From the NCBI GenBank assembly GCA_019918135.1, contig WBZZ01000640.1, forward strand, positions 12,501-76,500: 64,000 nt of DNA. The letters run 5' to 3'. Positions 11,118 to 22,592 of this stretch are shown here, piece after piece. Source of the stretch: Paulinella micropora (lineage: Eukaryota; Cercozoa; Imbricatea; Euglyphida; Paulinellidae). Position numbers and translations under genes: made by a program. Below the pieces are notes generated by a model. That model worked only from the letters and a program-made list of their open reading frames with translations, was not told the origin of the DNA and did no database searches. Each line of letters opens with the position of its first letter. The first letter of the stretch is position 1.

Positions 11118-12385
11118 TAGCACCCCTTCCCCCTCCTTTGAGATCGCTCAGATCTCAAACCAAGGAGTAATACCAATATAGACTACATCTCGTGCAGCCT
11201 TTGCCAGTACCGGCTTTTAGGGAATCCTAGCCGACTATCCACCATTCCTAGAGCCTCTCATGCTCGACCCCTAATCAAATTTAATCAAGAGTCATTCAAC
11301 AGATTATCGGAAAGTGCTTCAAATGGGCTAAGTCTCTTAGACTTATACCAGCCCGAAGAACGTGAACTAACTCTCGGAAAGTCCTCCGTCTTCTCCTTAC
11401 GCGCGCGATTTTCCCGAAGCCCCCTCCCACAGTCCCACCGACCACCAGTAAGACCCTGTCTAACCTGCCAAATGCAAATGGTGCCGATGACTCGAAGGTC
11501 CAGAATGACCGAACCTCCGAAATCCATGTCCTCTAACGACGATGGCCTTCTCGCCGAGTCTCTCCTCCTTGTACAGTGATCGTAAAATTTTATAGTTGAG
11601 TAGAACCACCCGTACTCTCGAATCCCACACTTATGGTCAAAGTGCGCCCAACTTTATTCCTCCTGACCCATTTTCCCATCCTACTTCGAGTGCTAAGAAT
11701 CTTCCCACGCACCGTGCTTGTTGCGTGTGCATCCCCAACCAACCTCAGATCCACCCCGCTCTCCTTGAGAATATTCCAAACCTTTTGTGGAATGTGCATA
11801 TCGTGTAAGTTAAAGTCTCAAAAGGGCAATCCAGCACCCCTCTTGGCCACGCCGATATCGTCCATGCATATGCCTTATGATCCTTATCACACTCACGTGC
11901 TGTTGGATCTACTTTGGCATCCCACACCTCCTTGTTCGCGGCAATCCACCAAACCGGGACAAACTCGCGATACATGAGATTCTCATCCGTAATCTTATCC
12001 CAAGAACGGTAAAACTGAAGCATAGGTGGAAGATTCTTTAGCGCACTGTTTGAAGACCGAGTCTTCCTCACGTCCTTCGCCAAACCCACCACCTTCATCA
12101 CAAATAGGACATCCTTATCCTCCTTCGATGCAAACCTCGTCGGTGGTCTGACCAGATAAAACCGGTCCAACTCCCACGACATGCCTAGTACCGAATTACC
12201 GTCCTTGCATTTCTTATGTTTGACTTCCACCTGCGAGGACCTCTCGGATACCTCCGGCTTAGTCTCCTCCTCACTTCCGACCCTCTTACGCTTACTCGGC
12301 CTCTCCCCCGGCTGCGTAAAAATCAAGTCGTTCTCCGCCGCCCTCTCCAATCTTCAGAGTTCGAAAAAGGCAGTGGGACTCCAAA
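11118..12385 (-). mobile_element. Internal region 2 of LTR array
   Basis: 1268 bp, nearly identical to internal region 1. The long minus-strand open stretch lies at 11745-12350 and differs by a couple of residues. Confidence 0.8.
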
Positions 12386-13087
12386 TGTAACGAGACACTT
12401 GGTCCACCCTTACGAGCTCAAAGGAAGATAAACAAACGGTGAACACAACAGGTTCAGAGCTAACCTCTACTTCAAAAGAAGAAAGGGAAGCCAGTTCTGA
12501 ACCCCAATAACAAGCCAAAGGGAAAACCCGCAGGAAACGGAAATTCCCAGTGACCGTGTCAAAACTGACAATAATTTTAGCCCGGAACCCTGCCATTACC
12601 TAAATAGCACACACATCAAAACTAATAAATGCGTTTCCGTGATAATTAGCCACAAATTCCCACTCAGGGGAAAAACCGGCTAAATTTTCAGGAACTTTTC
12701 CTCAGGTAGCATACTCATGCAATAATTATACTACAAAGTTACAGTTAGGGTCAACGCTATTAGTAAGAGAGATTATAAAACTGGAGAGACATAATAAATA
12801 AAATGGAATTTAATCTCCTATAAATCTTCTCTAATAATCCGGTGTCCGGTTAATAAAATCCAGAAAATATGGATTAATTTTTCCCACAGGGCTTTAAGCT
12901 CTAAGGCTAAAGTTCCCTAGTTAAAAATGGGCCATATTAATGTAATCGTAGGAAACCTTCCAGACAGGAAATGTAATAAGAATTCATCTTAAAACATATT
13001 TAATAATAAGAACCACTTCCACGAGGAATTCCTATAAAAATCCAATAGCGAAACAACGATGTTACTAAGTATACTGTGGGTGTTACA
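12386..13087 (-). repeat. LTR copy 3
   Basis: 702 bp, canonical ends, a few private substitutions. Confidence 0.85.
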
Positions 13088-14354
13088 TAGCACCCCTTCC
13101 CCCTCCTTTGAGATCGCTCAGATCTCAAACCAAGGAGTAATACCAATATAGACTACATCTCGTGCAGCCTTTGCCAGTACCGGCTTTTAGGGAATCCTAG
13201 CCGACTATCCACCATTCCTAGAGCCTCTCATGCTCGACCCCTAATCAAATTTAATCAAGAGTCATTCAACAGATTATCGGAAAGTGCTTCAAATGGGCTA
13301 AGTCTCTTAGACTTATACCAGCCCGAAGAACGTGAACTAACTCTCGGAAAGTCCTCCGTCTTCTCCTTACGCGCGCGATTTTCCCGAAGCCCCCTCCCAC
13401 AGTCCCACCGACCACCAGTAAGACCTTGTCTAACCTGCCAAATGCAAATGGTGCCGATGACTCGAAGGTCCAGAATGACCGAACCTCCGAAATCCATGTC
13501 CTCTAACGACGATGGCCTTCTCGCCGAGTCTCTCCTCCTTGTACAGTAATCGTAAAATTTTATAGTTGAGTAGAACCACCCGTACTCTCGAATCCCACAC
13601 TTATGGTCAAAGTGCGCCCAACTTTATTCCTCCTGACCCATTTTCCCATCCTACTTCGAGTGCTAAGAATCTTCCCACGCACCGTGCTTGTTGCGTGTGC
13701 ATCCCCAACCAACCTCAGATCCACCCCGCTCTCCTTGAGAATATTCCAAACCTTTTGTGGAATGTGCATATCGTGTAAGTTAAAGTCTCAAAAGGGCAAT
13801 CAGCACCCCTCTTGGCCACGCCGATATCGTCCATGCATATGCCTCATGATCCTTATCACACTCCCGTGCTGTTGGATCTACTTTGGCATCCCACACCTCC
13901 TTGTTCGCGGCAATCCACCAAACCGGGACAAACTCGCGATACATGAGATTCTCATCCGTAATCTTATCCCAAGAACGGTAAAACTGAAGCATAGGTGGAA
14001 GATTCTTTAGCGCACTGTTTGAAGACCGAGTCTTCCTCACGTCCTTCGCCAAACCCACCACCTTCATCACAAATAGGACATCCTTATCCTCCTTCGATGC
14101 AAACCTCGTCGGTGGTCTGACCAGATAAAACCGGTCCAACTCCCACGACATGCCTAGTACCGAATTACCGTCCTTGCATTTCTTATGTTTGACTTCCACC
14201 TGCGAGGACCTCTCGGATACCTCCGGCTTAGTCTCCTCCTCACTTCCGACCCTCTTACGCTTACTCGGCCTCTCCCCCGGCTGCGTAAAAATCAAGTCGT
14301 TCTCCGCCGCCCTCTCCAATCTTCAGAGTTCGAAAAAGGCAGTGGGACTCCAAA
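13088..14354 (-). mobile_element. Internal region 3 of LTR array
   Basis: 1267 bp, one base shorter than its neighbours. It shares a two-residue variant of the open stretch with region 2, so regions 2 and 3 are probably the closest pair. Confidence 0.8.
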
Positions 14355-15056
14355 TGTAACGAGACACTTGGTCCACCCTTACGAGCTCAAAGGAAGATAA
14401 ACAAACGGTGAACACAACAGGTTCAGAGCTAACCTCTACTTCAAAAGAAGAAAGGGAAGCCAGTTCTGAACCCCAATAACAAGCCAAAGGGAAAACCCGC
14501 AGGAAACGGAAATTCCCAGTGACCGTGTCAAAACTGACAATAATTTTAGTCCGGAACCCTGCCATTACCTAAATAGCACACACATCAAAACTAATAAATG
14601 CGTTTCCGTGATAATTAGCCACAAATTCCCACTCAGGGGAAAAACCGGCTAAATTTTCAGGAACTTTTCCCCAGGTAGCATACTCATGCAATAATTATAC
14701 TACAAAGTTACAGTTAGGGTCAACGCTATTAATAAGAGAGATTATAAAACTGGAGAGACATAATAAATAAAATGGAATTTAATCTCCTATAAATCTTCTC
14801 TAATAATCCGGTATCCGGTTAATAAAATCCAGAAAATATGGATTAATTTTTCCCACAGGGCTTTAAGCTCTAAGGCTAAAGTTCCCTAGTTAAAAATGGG
14901 CCATATTAATGTAATCGTAGGAAACCTTCCAGACAGGAAATGTAATAAGAATTCATCTTAAAACATATTTAATAATAAGAACCACTTCCACGAGGAATTC
15001 CTATAAAAATCCAATAGCGAAACAACGATGTTACTAAGTATACTGTGGGTGTTACA
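14355..15056 (-). repeat. LTR copy 4
   Basis: 702 bp, canonical ends. Confidence 0.85.
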
Positions 15057-16324
15057 TAGCACCCCTTCCCCCTCCTTTGAGATCGCTCAGATCTCAAACC
15101 AAGGAGTAATACCAATATAGACTACATCTCGTGCAGCCTTTGCCAGTACCGGCTTTTAGGGAATCCTAGCCGACTATCCACCATTCCTAGAGCCTCTCAT
15201 GCTCGACCCCTAATCAAATTTAATCAAGAGTCATTCAACAGATTATCGGAAAGTGCTTCAAATGGGCTAAGTCTCTTAGACTTATACCAGCCCGAAGAAC
15301 GTGAACTAACTCTCGGAAAGTCCTCCGTCTTCTCCTTACGCGCGCGATTTTCCCGAAGCCCCCTCCCACAGTCCCACCGACCACCAGTAAGACCTTGTCT
15401 AACCTGCCAAATGCAAATGGTGCCGATGACTCGAAGGTCCAGAATGACCGAACCTCCGAAATCCATGTCCTCTAACGACGATGGCCTTCTCGCCGAGTCT
15501 CTCCTCCTTGTACAGTGATCGTAAAATTTTATAGTTGAGTAGAACCACCCGTACTCTCGAATCCCACACTTATGGTCAAAGTGCGCCCAACTTTATTCCT
15601 CCTGACCCATTTTCCCATCCTACTTCGAGTGCTCAGAATCTTCCCACGCACCGTGCTTGTTGCGTGTGCATCCCCAACCAACCTCAGATCCACCCCGCTC
15701 TCCTTGAGAATATTCCAAACCTTTTGTGGAATGTGCATATCGTGTAAGTTAAAGGCTCAAAAGGGCAATCCAGCACCCCTCTTGGCCACGCCGATATCGT
15801 CCATGCATATGCCTCATGATCCTTATCACACTCCCGTGCTGTTGGATCTACTTTGGCATCCCACACCTCCTTGTTCGCGGCAATCCACCAAACCGGGACA
15901 AACTCGCGATACATGAGATTCTCATCCGTAATCTTATCCCAAGAACGGTAAAACTGAAGCATAGGTGGAAGATTCTTTAGCGCACTGTTTGAAGACCGAG
16001 TCTTCCTCACGTCCTTCGCCAAACCCACCACCTTCATCACAAATAGGACATCCTTATCCTCCTTCGATGCAAACCTCGTCGGTGGTCTGACCAGATAAAA
16101 CCGGTCCAACTCCCACGACATGCCTAGTACCGAATTACCGTCCTTCCATTTCTCATGTTTGACTTCCACCTGCGAGGACCTCTCGGATACCTCCGGCTTA
16201 GTCTCCTCCTCACTTCCGACCCTCTTACGCTTACTCGGCCTCTCCCCCGGCTGCGTAAAAATCAAGTCGTTCTCCGCCGCCCTCTCCAATCTTCAGAGTT
16301 CGAAAAAGGCAGTGGGACTCCAAA
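15057..16324 (-). mobile_element. Internal region 4 of LTR array
   Basis: 1268 bp. It shares several private variants with region 5 (for example in the 15572-15916 interval), which marks 4 and 5 as a recent duplicate pair. Confidence 0.8.
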
Positions 16325-17026
16325 TGTAACGAGACACTTGGTCCACCCTTACGAGCTCAAAGGAAGATAAACAAACGGTGAACACAACAGGTTCAGAGCT
16401 AACCTCTACTTCAAAAGAAGAAAGGGAAGCCAGTTCTGAACCCCAATAACAAGCCAAAGGGAAAACCCGCAGGAAACGGAAATTCCCAGTGACCGTGTCA
16501 AAACTGACAATAATTTTAGTCCGGAACCCTGCCATTACCTAAATAGCACACACATCAAAACTAATAAATGCGTTTCCGTGATAATTAGCCACAAATTCCC
16601 ACTCAGGGGAAAAACCGGTTAAATTTTCAGGAACTTTTCCCCAGGTAGCATACTCATGCAATAATTATACTACAAAGTTACAGTTAGGGTCAACGCTATT
16701 AGTAAGAGAGATTATAAAACTGGAGAGACATAATAAATAAAATGGAATTTAATCTCCTATAAATCTTCTCTAATAATCCGGTATCCGGTTAATAAAATCC
16801 AGAAAATATGGATTAATTTTTCCCACAGGGCTTTAAGCTCTAAGGCTAAAGTTCCCTAGTTAAAAATGGGCCATATTAATGTAATCGTAGGAAACCTTCC
16901 AGACAGGAAATGTAATAAGAATTCATCTTAAAACATATTTAATAATAAGAACCACTTCCACGAGGAATTCCTATAAAAATCCAATAGCGAAACAACGATG
17001 TTACTAAGTATACTGTGGGTGTTACA
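16325..17026 (-). repeat. LTR copy 5
   Basis: 702 bp, canonical ends. Confidence 0.85.
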
Positions 17027-18294
17027 TAGCACCCCTTCCCCCTCCTTTGAGATCGCTCAGATCTCAAACCAAGGAGTAATACCAATATAGACTACATCTC
17101 GTGCAGCCTTTGCCAGTACCGGCTTTTAGGGAATCCTAGCCGACTATCCACCATTCCTAGAGCCTCTCATGCTCGACCCCTAATCAAATTTAATCAAGAG
17201 TCATTCAACAGATTATCGGAAAGTGCTTCAAATGGGCTAAGTCTCTTAGACTTATACCAGCCCGAAGAACGTGAACTAACTCTCGGAAAGTCCTCCGTCT
17301 TCTCCTTACGCGCGCGATTTTCCCGAAGCCCCCTCCCACAGTCCCACCGACCACCAGTAAGACCTTGTCTAACCTGCCAAATGCAAATGGTGCCGATGAC
17401 TCGAAGGTCCAGAATGACCGAACCTCCGAAATCCATGTCCTCTAACGACGATGGCCTTCTCGCCGAGTCTCTCCTCCTTGTACAGTGATCGTAAAATTTT
17501 ATAGTTGAGTAGAACCACCCGTACTCTCGAATCCCACACTTATGGTCAAAGTGCGCCCAACTTTATTCCTCCTGACCCATTTTCCCATCCTACTTCGAGT
17601 GCTCAGAATCTTCCCACGCACCGTGCTTGTTGCGTGTGCATCCCCAACCAACCTCAGATCCACCCCGCTCTCCTTGAGAATATTCCAAACCTTTTGTGGA
17701 ATGTGCATATCGTGTAAGTTAAAGGCTCAAAAGGGCAATCCAGCACCCCTCTTGGCCACGCCGATATCGTCCATGCATATGCCTCATGATCCTTATCACA
17801 CTCCCGTGCTGTTGGATCTACTTTGGCATCCCACACCTCCTTGTTCGCGGCAATCCACCAAACCGGGACAAACTCGCGATACATGAGATTCTCATCCGTA
17901 ATCTTATCCCAAGAACGGTAAAACTGAAGCATAGGTGGAAGATTCTTTAGCGCACTGTTTGAAGACCGAGTCTTCCTCACGTCCTTCGCCAAACCCACCA
18001 CCTTCATCACAAATAGGACATCCTTATCCTCCTTCGATGCAAACCTCGTCGGTGGTCTGACCAGATAAAACCGGTCCAACTCCCACGACATGCCTAGTAC
18101 CGAATTACCGTCCTTCCATTTCTCATGTTTGACTTCCACCTGCGAGGACCTCTCGGATACCTCCGGCTTAGTCTCCTCCTCACTTCCGACCCTCTTACGC
18201 TTACTCGGCCTCTCCCCCGGCTGCGTAAAAATCAAGTCGTTCTCCGCCGCCCTCTCCAATCTTCAGAGTTCGAAAAAGGCAGTGGGACTCCAAA
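17027..18294 (-). mobile_element. Internal region 5 of LTR array
   Basis: 1268 bp, the last internal region. Almost the same as region 4. Confidence 0.8.
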
Positions 18295-19017
18295 TGTAAC
18301 GAGACACTTGGTCCACCCTTACGGGCTCAAAGGAAGATAAACAAACGGTGATCACAACAGGTTCAGAGCTAACCTCTACTTCAAAAAAGAAAGGGAAGCC
18401 AGTTCTGAACCCCAATAACAAGCCAAAGGGAAAACCCGCAGGAAACGGAAATTCCCAGTGACCGTGTCAAAACTGAAAATAATTTTAGTCCGGAACCCTG
18501 CCATTACCTAAATAGCACACACATCAAAACTAATAAATGCGTTTCCGTGATAATTAGCCACAAATTCCCACTCAGGGGAAAAACCGGCTAAATTTTCAGG
18601 AACTTTTCCCCAGGTAGCATACTCATGCAATAATTATACTACAAAGTTACAGTTAGGGTCAACGCTATTAGTAAGAGAGATTATAAAACTGGAGAGACAT
18701 AATAAATAAAATGGAATTTAATCTCCTATAAATCTTCTCTAATAATCCGGTATCCGGTTAATAAAATCCAGAAAATATGGATTAATTTTTCCCACAGGGC
18801 TTTAAGCTCTAAGGCTAAAGTTCCCTAGTTAAAAATGGGCCATATTAATGTAATCGTAGGAAACCTTCCAGACAGGAAATGTAATAAGAATTCATCTTAA
18901 AACATATTTAATAATAAGAACCACTTCCACGAGGAATTCCTATAAAAATCCAATAGCGAAACAACGATGTTACTAAGTATACTGTGATTCCTGAACGGTC
19001 ACCCGTCGGGTGTTACA
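18295..19017 (-). repeat. LTR copy 6 (right outer)
   Basis: 723 bp. It differs from inner copies by about 21 extra bases near its right end (18987-19007), just before the terminal GTTACA. The array ends here and single-copy DNA follows. Confidence 0.8.
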
Positions 19018-19428
19018 AGAGGAAAGAGGTGGCCCGGTCACAGTGGTCCGAGTCCGCTCTGCTTGCCTGCGGCCGCTCAAAACGCAAGGCGGGAAACTGA
19101 GGCAGAGGTCGAACTGCGGCTGGAGGCCCCCCCCCCCGAACCTTTTATAACAACCTACTTCCCACCGGGTGTTTGTGTGGCTGCGGGGGGGGGGGGGGGC
19201 GGGGGCGTCGTTGCCAAAAAAAAGATGGTAGGGTGTCAGGTCGATCTCTCTCTCTCTCTCTCTGTCTGTCTTGCGACGTACCAAAAAAAAAAGCTTTTAA
19301 TGAACTGTAGAAAAATAAAGCAAAATCAGCGCCGGGTTCGAAGATTTTAACTTTTCTTTTTTAAAACGTGTGTTTTTATTTTACATTCTGTTTTTCCTTT
19401 TTTTCTCTCCTTCCGTACCTCGCCAGGA
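19018..19428. other. Spacer with G/C tracts and a possible 3' splice site
   Basis: Contains poly-C (about 19128), poly-G (about 19187) and a CT repeat (about 19246). A strong pyrimidine run at 19370-19420 ending in CAG at about 19425 precedes the open frame of the EGF-like gene, so that gene may have an earlier exon to the left, possibly beyond the LTR array. Confidence 0.4.
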
Positions 19429-22201
19429 ATGAGACTGGGCTTTTTCGAGGTCACTGCGCAATTTGCGGTGGTACGGCAGCGACGCCGCTTCGTTGACTGG
19501 TCTTGGTCCGGCTGGCGGCCCGCCGCGCTGTCGCGTGCAAGAACAGTACTGCAAGAAAACTGGCGCGCGCTGGCAATGGCAGTGGGGCTGCCACCCGACC
19601 CGGCAACGCTGCCGGGCTTGGCTGTCGCCATTGCTAACAAGAACGAGACCGAGTGGCGGAGGCAGGTGTGCGGCAACAACCAAACTTACTGTCCGGCCAC
19701 TGTTTGGGTGCCAACAGCTGGCCCAGTTGCCGGCTACGCCGCCGCGAGGCTCGCGGTCGGCTATTATTTGGCACTGCTGAACCTGACGGCCGCCGGCGCT
19801 GTTCCCAGCCAGTGGCTCGGCGAATCTGCGAACGGCAGGTTCTTTTCCTTGCAAGATCACAAAGGCCTTTCACAGGATCAGCTGTCGTTAGTCCAGCGAA
19901 CGCTGCTTCGCGTGGACCTCGTGCGGGAGGTAGTGCGCCACGCCCTCGTGCTCAGGGACGTTTACGAGTGCCGCCGTTACGGCCCCGACCCTACCGGAGG
20001 GCTGCGGCGCCGGCCGCGGGGCCTGCGTTTCCGGCGGCGCGTGGCCGGGGTCGGCGGAGGAGCTGGAGCTGCTGGCCCAGGCGCAGGACGACCTGCGGGC
20101 GGCGCGCCCGCGCAGCTCGGCGGCGGACCGCTTCCGGCAGGGCGACCACGCCGTGGCGGTAGCCGAAACGCGGTCGCACACGCTGCTGCGCTACTTCGTG
20201 CCGGCCTGGTCCGGCGGCGCGGTCGCAAGTGCCAACCTCGCCGGCAGATGCGAGTATGACGCGCCCTGGGGAGAGAAACCGGACCTCACGGGCCACGAGC
20301 GGCTACCCGCTAGCTGCGAAACGCTGGCCATGACGTGGCCCTGGCAGTTTGCGGCGTACTGGAACTGGCGCAACTGGGTAACGACTGATGCTTTCTCGCA
20401 CGGCGCTAATCGTTGAAGTGCGGGCAGCGGCAACTGCTCGTCCCTGTCCTTCCCGCTGTGGCGCAACGAGCCGGTGCTGGTGGACGGACACTGGCAAGGC
20501 TGCTTCGTGCCGCGCTGCCCGCAGCCCGTGCCGTACAATTACGACTGGTACGCACAGTCCACGTTGTCGTGGTCCGTGCCCGACACGACCGTCGCGCCGC
20601 GCGACGCCGCCAGCGTGCCCTGCGGCTGGGACCGGGGCATCTGCGGCAGCAACGGCCGCTGCCAGTGCAACAGCGGCTTCCGGGTCAAGCCGAACACGGA
20701 CCCCACCACGCTGGTGTACGACGAGCAAGGCGAGCCCAGGGTTGCGCGCGTGCTGCAACAGGACGCGTGCGACATCGACGGGCGCGGCGTGTGCAAGTCC
20801 AAGCTTTCGTACGGCAGCGGCGAGAACTGCAGCGGGCGCGGCGTCTGTGTAGCCGACTTCCGCGCGGACGAGAGGGCCGCGACGTGCCGCTGTGGTGAAT
20901 ACATGCTCACGGGGGGGGCCAGAAAAAGCTGCTACTTGTATGAGCAGGGGGACCCGCGCTACTGCGTGGCGCAACCGTTCACGGGTTTTGTCAGCAACGG
21001 CCGGACCAGCTCGCCCTACGGCCAGCCCGCCAGCTGCAACATACCATCCGAGGGCTGCTTCCACAGCCCGGCGGTTGAGTGCAAGCGGGCCGCCGGCGCT
21101 ACCGTGGAGCGCGGCGAGTGTTTTGGCTGCGAGCTGCCCCGTGCCAGCCTGCTCGTGCCCGGCAGCGAGACGTCGGGGGTGTGCTTGCACAACCAGTCTA
21201 GCGGCGCAAGCAAGTGCGGCAAATGCAGCCCCGGCTACTTCGGGCAGTTCTGCGAGTACGTCACGCTGAGCGGGGGGTGCTACGACAATCGCACCGCCGA
21301 CAAACAGTGTGTCTGGAATTGCTACCTGGGGCAGTACGAGGAGGCCGCCCGCTCGACCATCGATGCCGATCTGCTGGAGTCAAGAGATGTCTGGCCAGGC
21401 GCGGCTGCGCGGGTAAGCCGTGCAGCGGCAGCGGCCAGTGCACGCAGGCGCGCGCCTTCCCGCTGGAGGCGCACGATTTCGACCATCTGCCGGCCCTCGC
21501 CCGTTTTTCGTACCGCGTGGACCGTTTCCAGCTCCCTGCCTACCTCAAGCACGCGGCGCGTGAGGCTCGGTACGAGGCCGCGATGCGCGCAGCGGCCGAC
21601 GGCCAGGCCTGCCAGTGCGAGGCGGGCTTTGGCGGCAGGTTCTGCCAGGACCGCGTCTGTACGCCCGCCTGCCACGTGTCAGCTACTTGTTACTACAACA
21701 ACGATGGTAAACCTGCACGCCTACGCCGAGACGCTCGAGGTGCGGCGCCGCGCCCTGCCAGGCCACTACATGTCCAGGCAGGACGAGAGCGAGCGCTGGC
21801 TCCTAGCCTCCCTGCACGGCAACCTGTCGCTGCGGCGCCTGCTGCCGGCGGCCTGCGAAGAAGTGCAGTCCGCGTCCCTGACCACCCTCGGCGCCGTTTT
21901 GCCCGCCCTGCACACTTCGCTGGGGAGCGGCTTCTGTGAATGTGCGGCCGGCTTCCACGCCATTATGGCGCGCAGTGCGGACGAGTACCTGGACTGGGTG
22001 CAGCTGTTCGCGCAGGACCCGCGCGCGCCCCAGTGGCGGCTGCACATGCAAACGGCGCTGGAGGAACCGGCGTCCGCGCAGATGCAGGTGCTGTTTGCGG
22101 GCGGGATCCCCCAGGTGCACGGAGCGCTGGGGGCTTCTAAGGCCCCACGAGGAAGGAGAAGGAATCAACAACAAAAAAAAAAGATTGAGAACGAAAGCTA
22201 A
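19429..22201 (+). CDS. Cys-rich EGF-like extracellular protein, frame disturbed
   Basis: A GC-rich coding region of about 900 codons. It reads in frame 1 from 19429 to about 19985 (N-glycosylation sites NET, NQT, NLT), then in frame 2 to about 21380, with one in-frame TGA at 20414-20416. It then reads in frame 1 to about 21700 and in frame 2 again to the stop at 22199-22201. EGF-like modules are visible: GICGSNGRCQCNSGF, GENCSGRGVCVADF, KCGKCSPGYFGQFCEY, CSGSGQC and CQCEAGFGGRFCQDRVC. The frame changes and the TGA may be short introns (a GT..AG pair brackets the TGA at 20378-20418 but does not restore phase), small indels in the assembly, or true decay. No transmembrane helix is obvious. The tail is Lys/Gln-rich. 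Role: extracellular or cell-surface, inferred from the modules only. A start further upstream is possible. Confidence 0.6.
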
Positions 22202-22592
22202 TTTTCTTTAAAAAAAGAAGAAAGAAAAAAATTAAAAGTGTTTAGAGGTGGGAGGACGATGCCACGAAATGTCCGGACCGAGAAAACAGAAAAAGGAAAA
22301 AGAGTATTCGACAAGCAGCAGCAGGAGAGGAGGGCGGGTGATGGTGGAGGGGTTTGGGGGGGGGGGGGGGGCGGTAGGTATGTATTCAGGGGAAATAGGG
22401 CAGCAAAAAAAAGGTCCTGACCATTTTGCCCTTCCCTCCTCCCTTCTTCCCCCCTCCCTCCCCCCCCCCCCCCCCCCCCCCCCCCCCTGCCCCGCCTGCC
22501 ACACAAATCTTTTCTGTGCTTTTTTTTGTTAATTGTCAGGAGAAAAATAATATATATATATTCTTTAAACACACACGGAAAAAAAACAAGTT
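22202..22592. repeat. Intergenic G-, C- and A-rich low-complexity tracts
   Basis: Contains poly-G at about 22354-22372 and an almost pure C run at about 22446-22488, then a short TA repeat at 22551-22561. It separates the EGF-like gene from the unknown domain cluster. No gene seen. Confidence 0.7.

Larger units (their letters stand above)
8461..19017 (-). mobile_element. Tandem array of a non-autonomous LTR retroelement (6 LTRs, 5 internals)
   Basis: The order is LTR-internal-LTR repeated with a period of about 1970 bp. Every LTR begins TGTAAC and ends GTTACA on the plus strand. Read on the minus strand, the sequence two bases inside the LTR (TGGAGTCCCACTGCC) fits a primer-binding site. The opposite internal end is a polypurine tract (AAAGGAGGGGGAAGGGG) a few bases from the next LTR. 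The internal region is only about 1268 bp and shows no reverse transcriptase, integrase or RNase H, so the element would depend on a partner. It carries small minus-strand ORFs, the longest about 201 codons. Copies differ at very few sites, which points to recent insertion and LTR-LTR recombination or to homogenisation. I see no convincing target duplication at the outer ends. The internal ORFs look broken, with about two or three breaks per unit. Confidence 0.85.

Noticed and set aside
8461-19017. Each 1970-bp unit as a tandem duplicated host gene
   Set aside because: Units are bounded by shared LTRs with inverted TGTAAC/GTTACA ends, a primer-binding site and a polypurine tract, so a retroelement array explains the periodicity better.
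8461-19017. CRISPR-like or ribosomal-type tandem array
   Set aside because: Units are far too long for CRISPR and contain no rRNA-like sequence.
20303-21190. Long antisense ORF in the EGF-like gene
   Set aside because: GC-rich DNA keeps the antisense frame open. Cys-rich EGF modules are on the plus strand.
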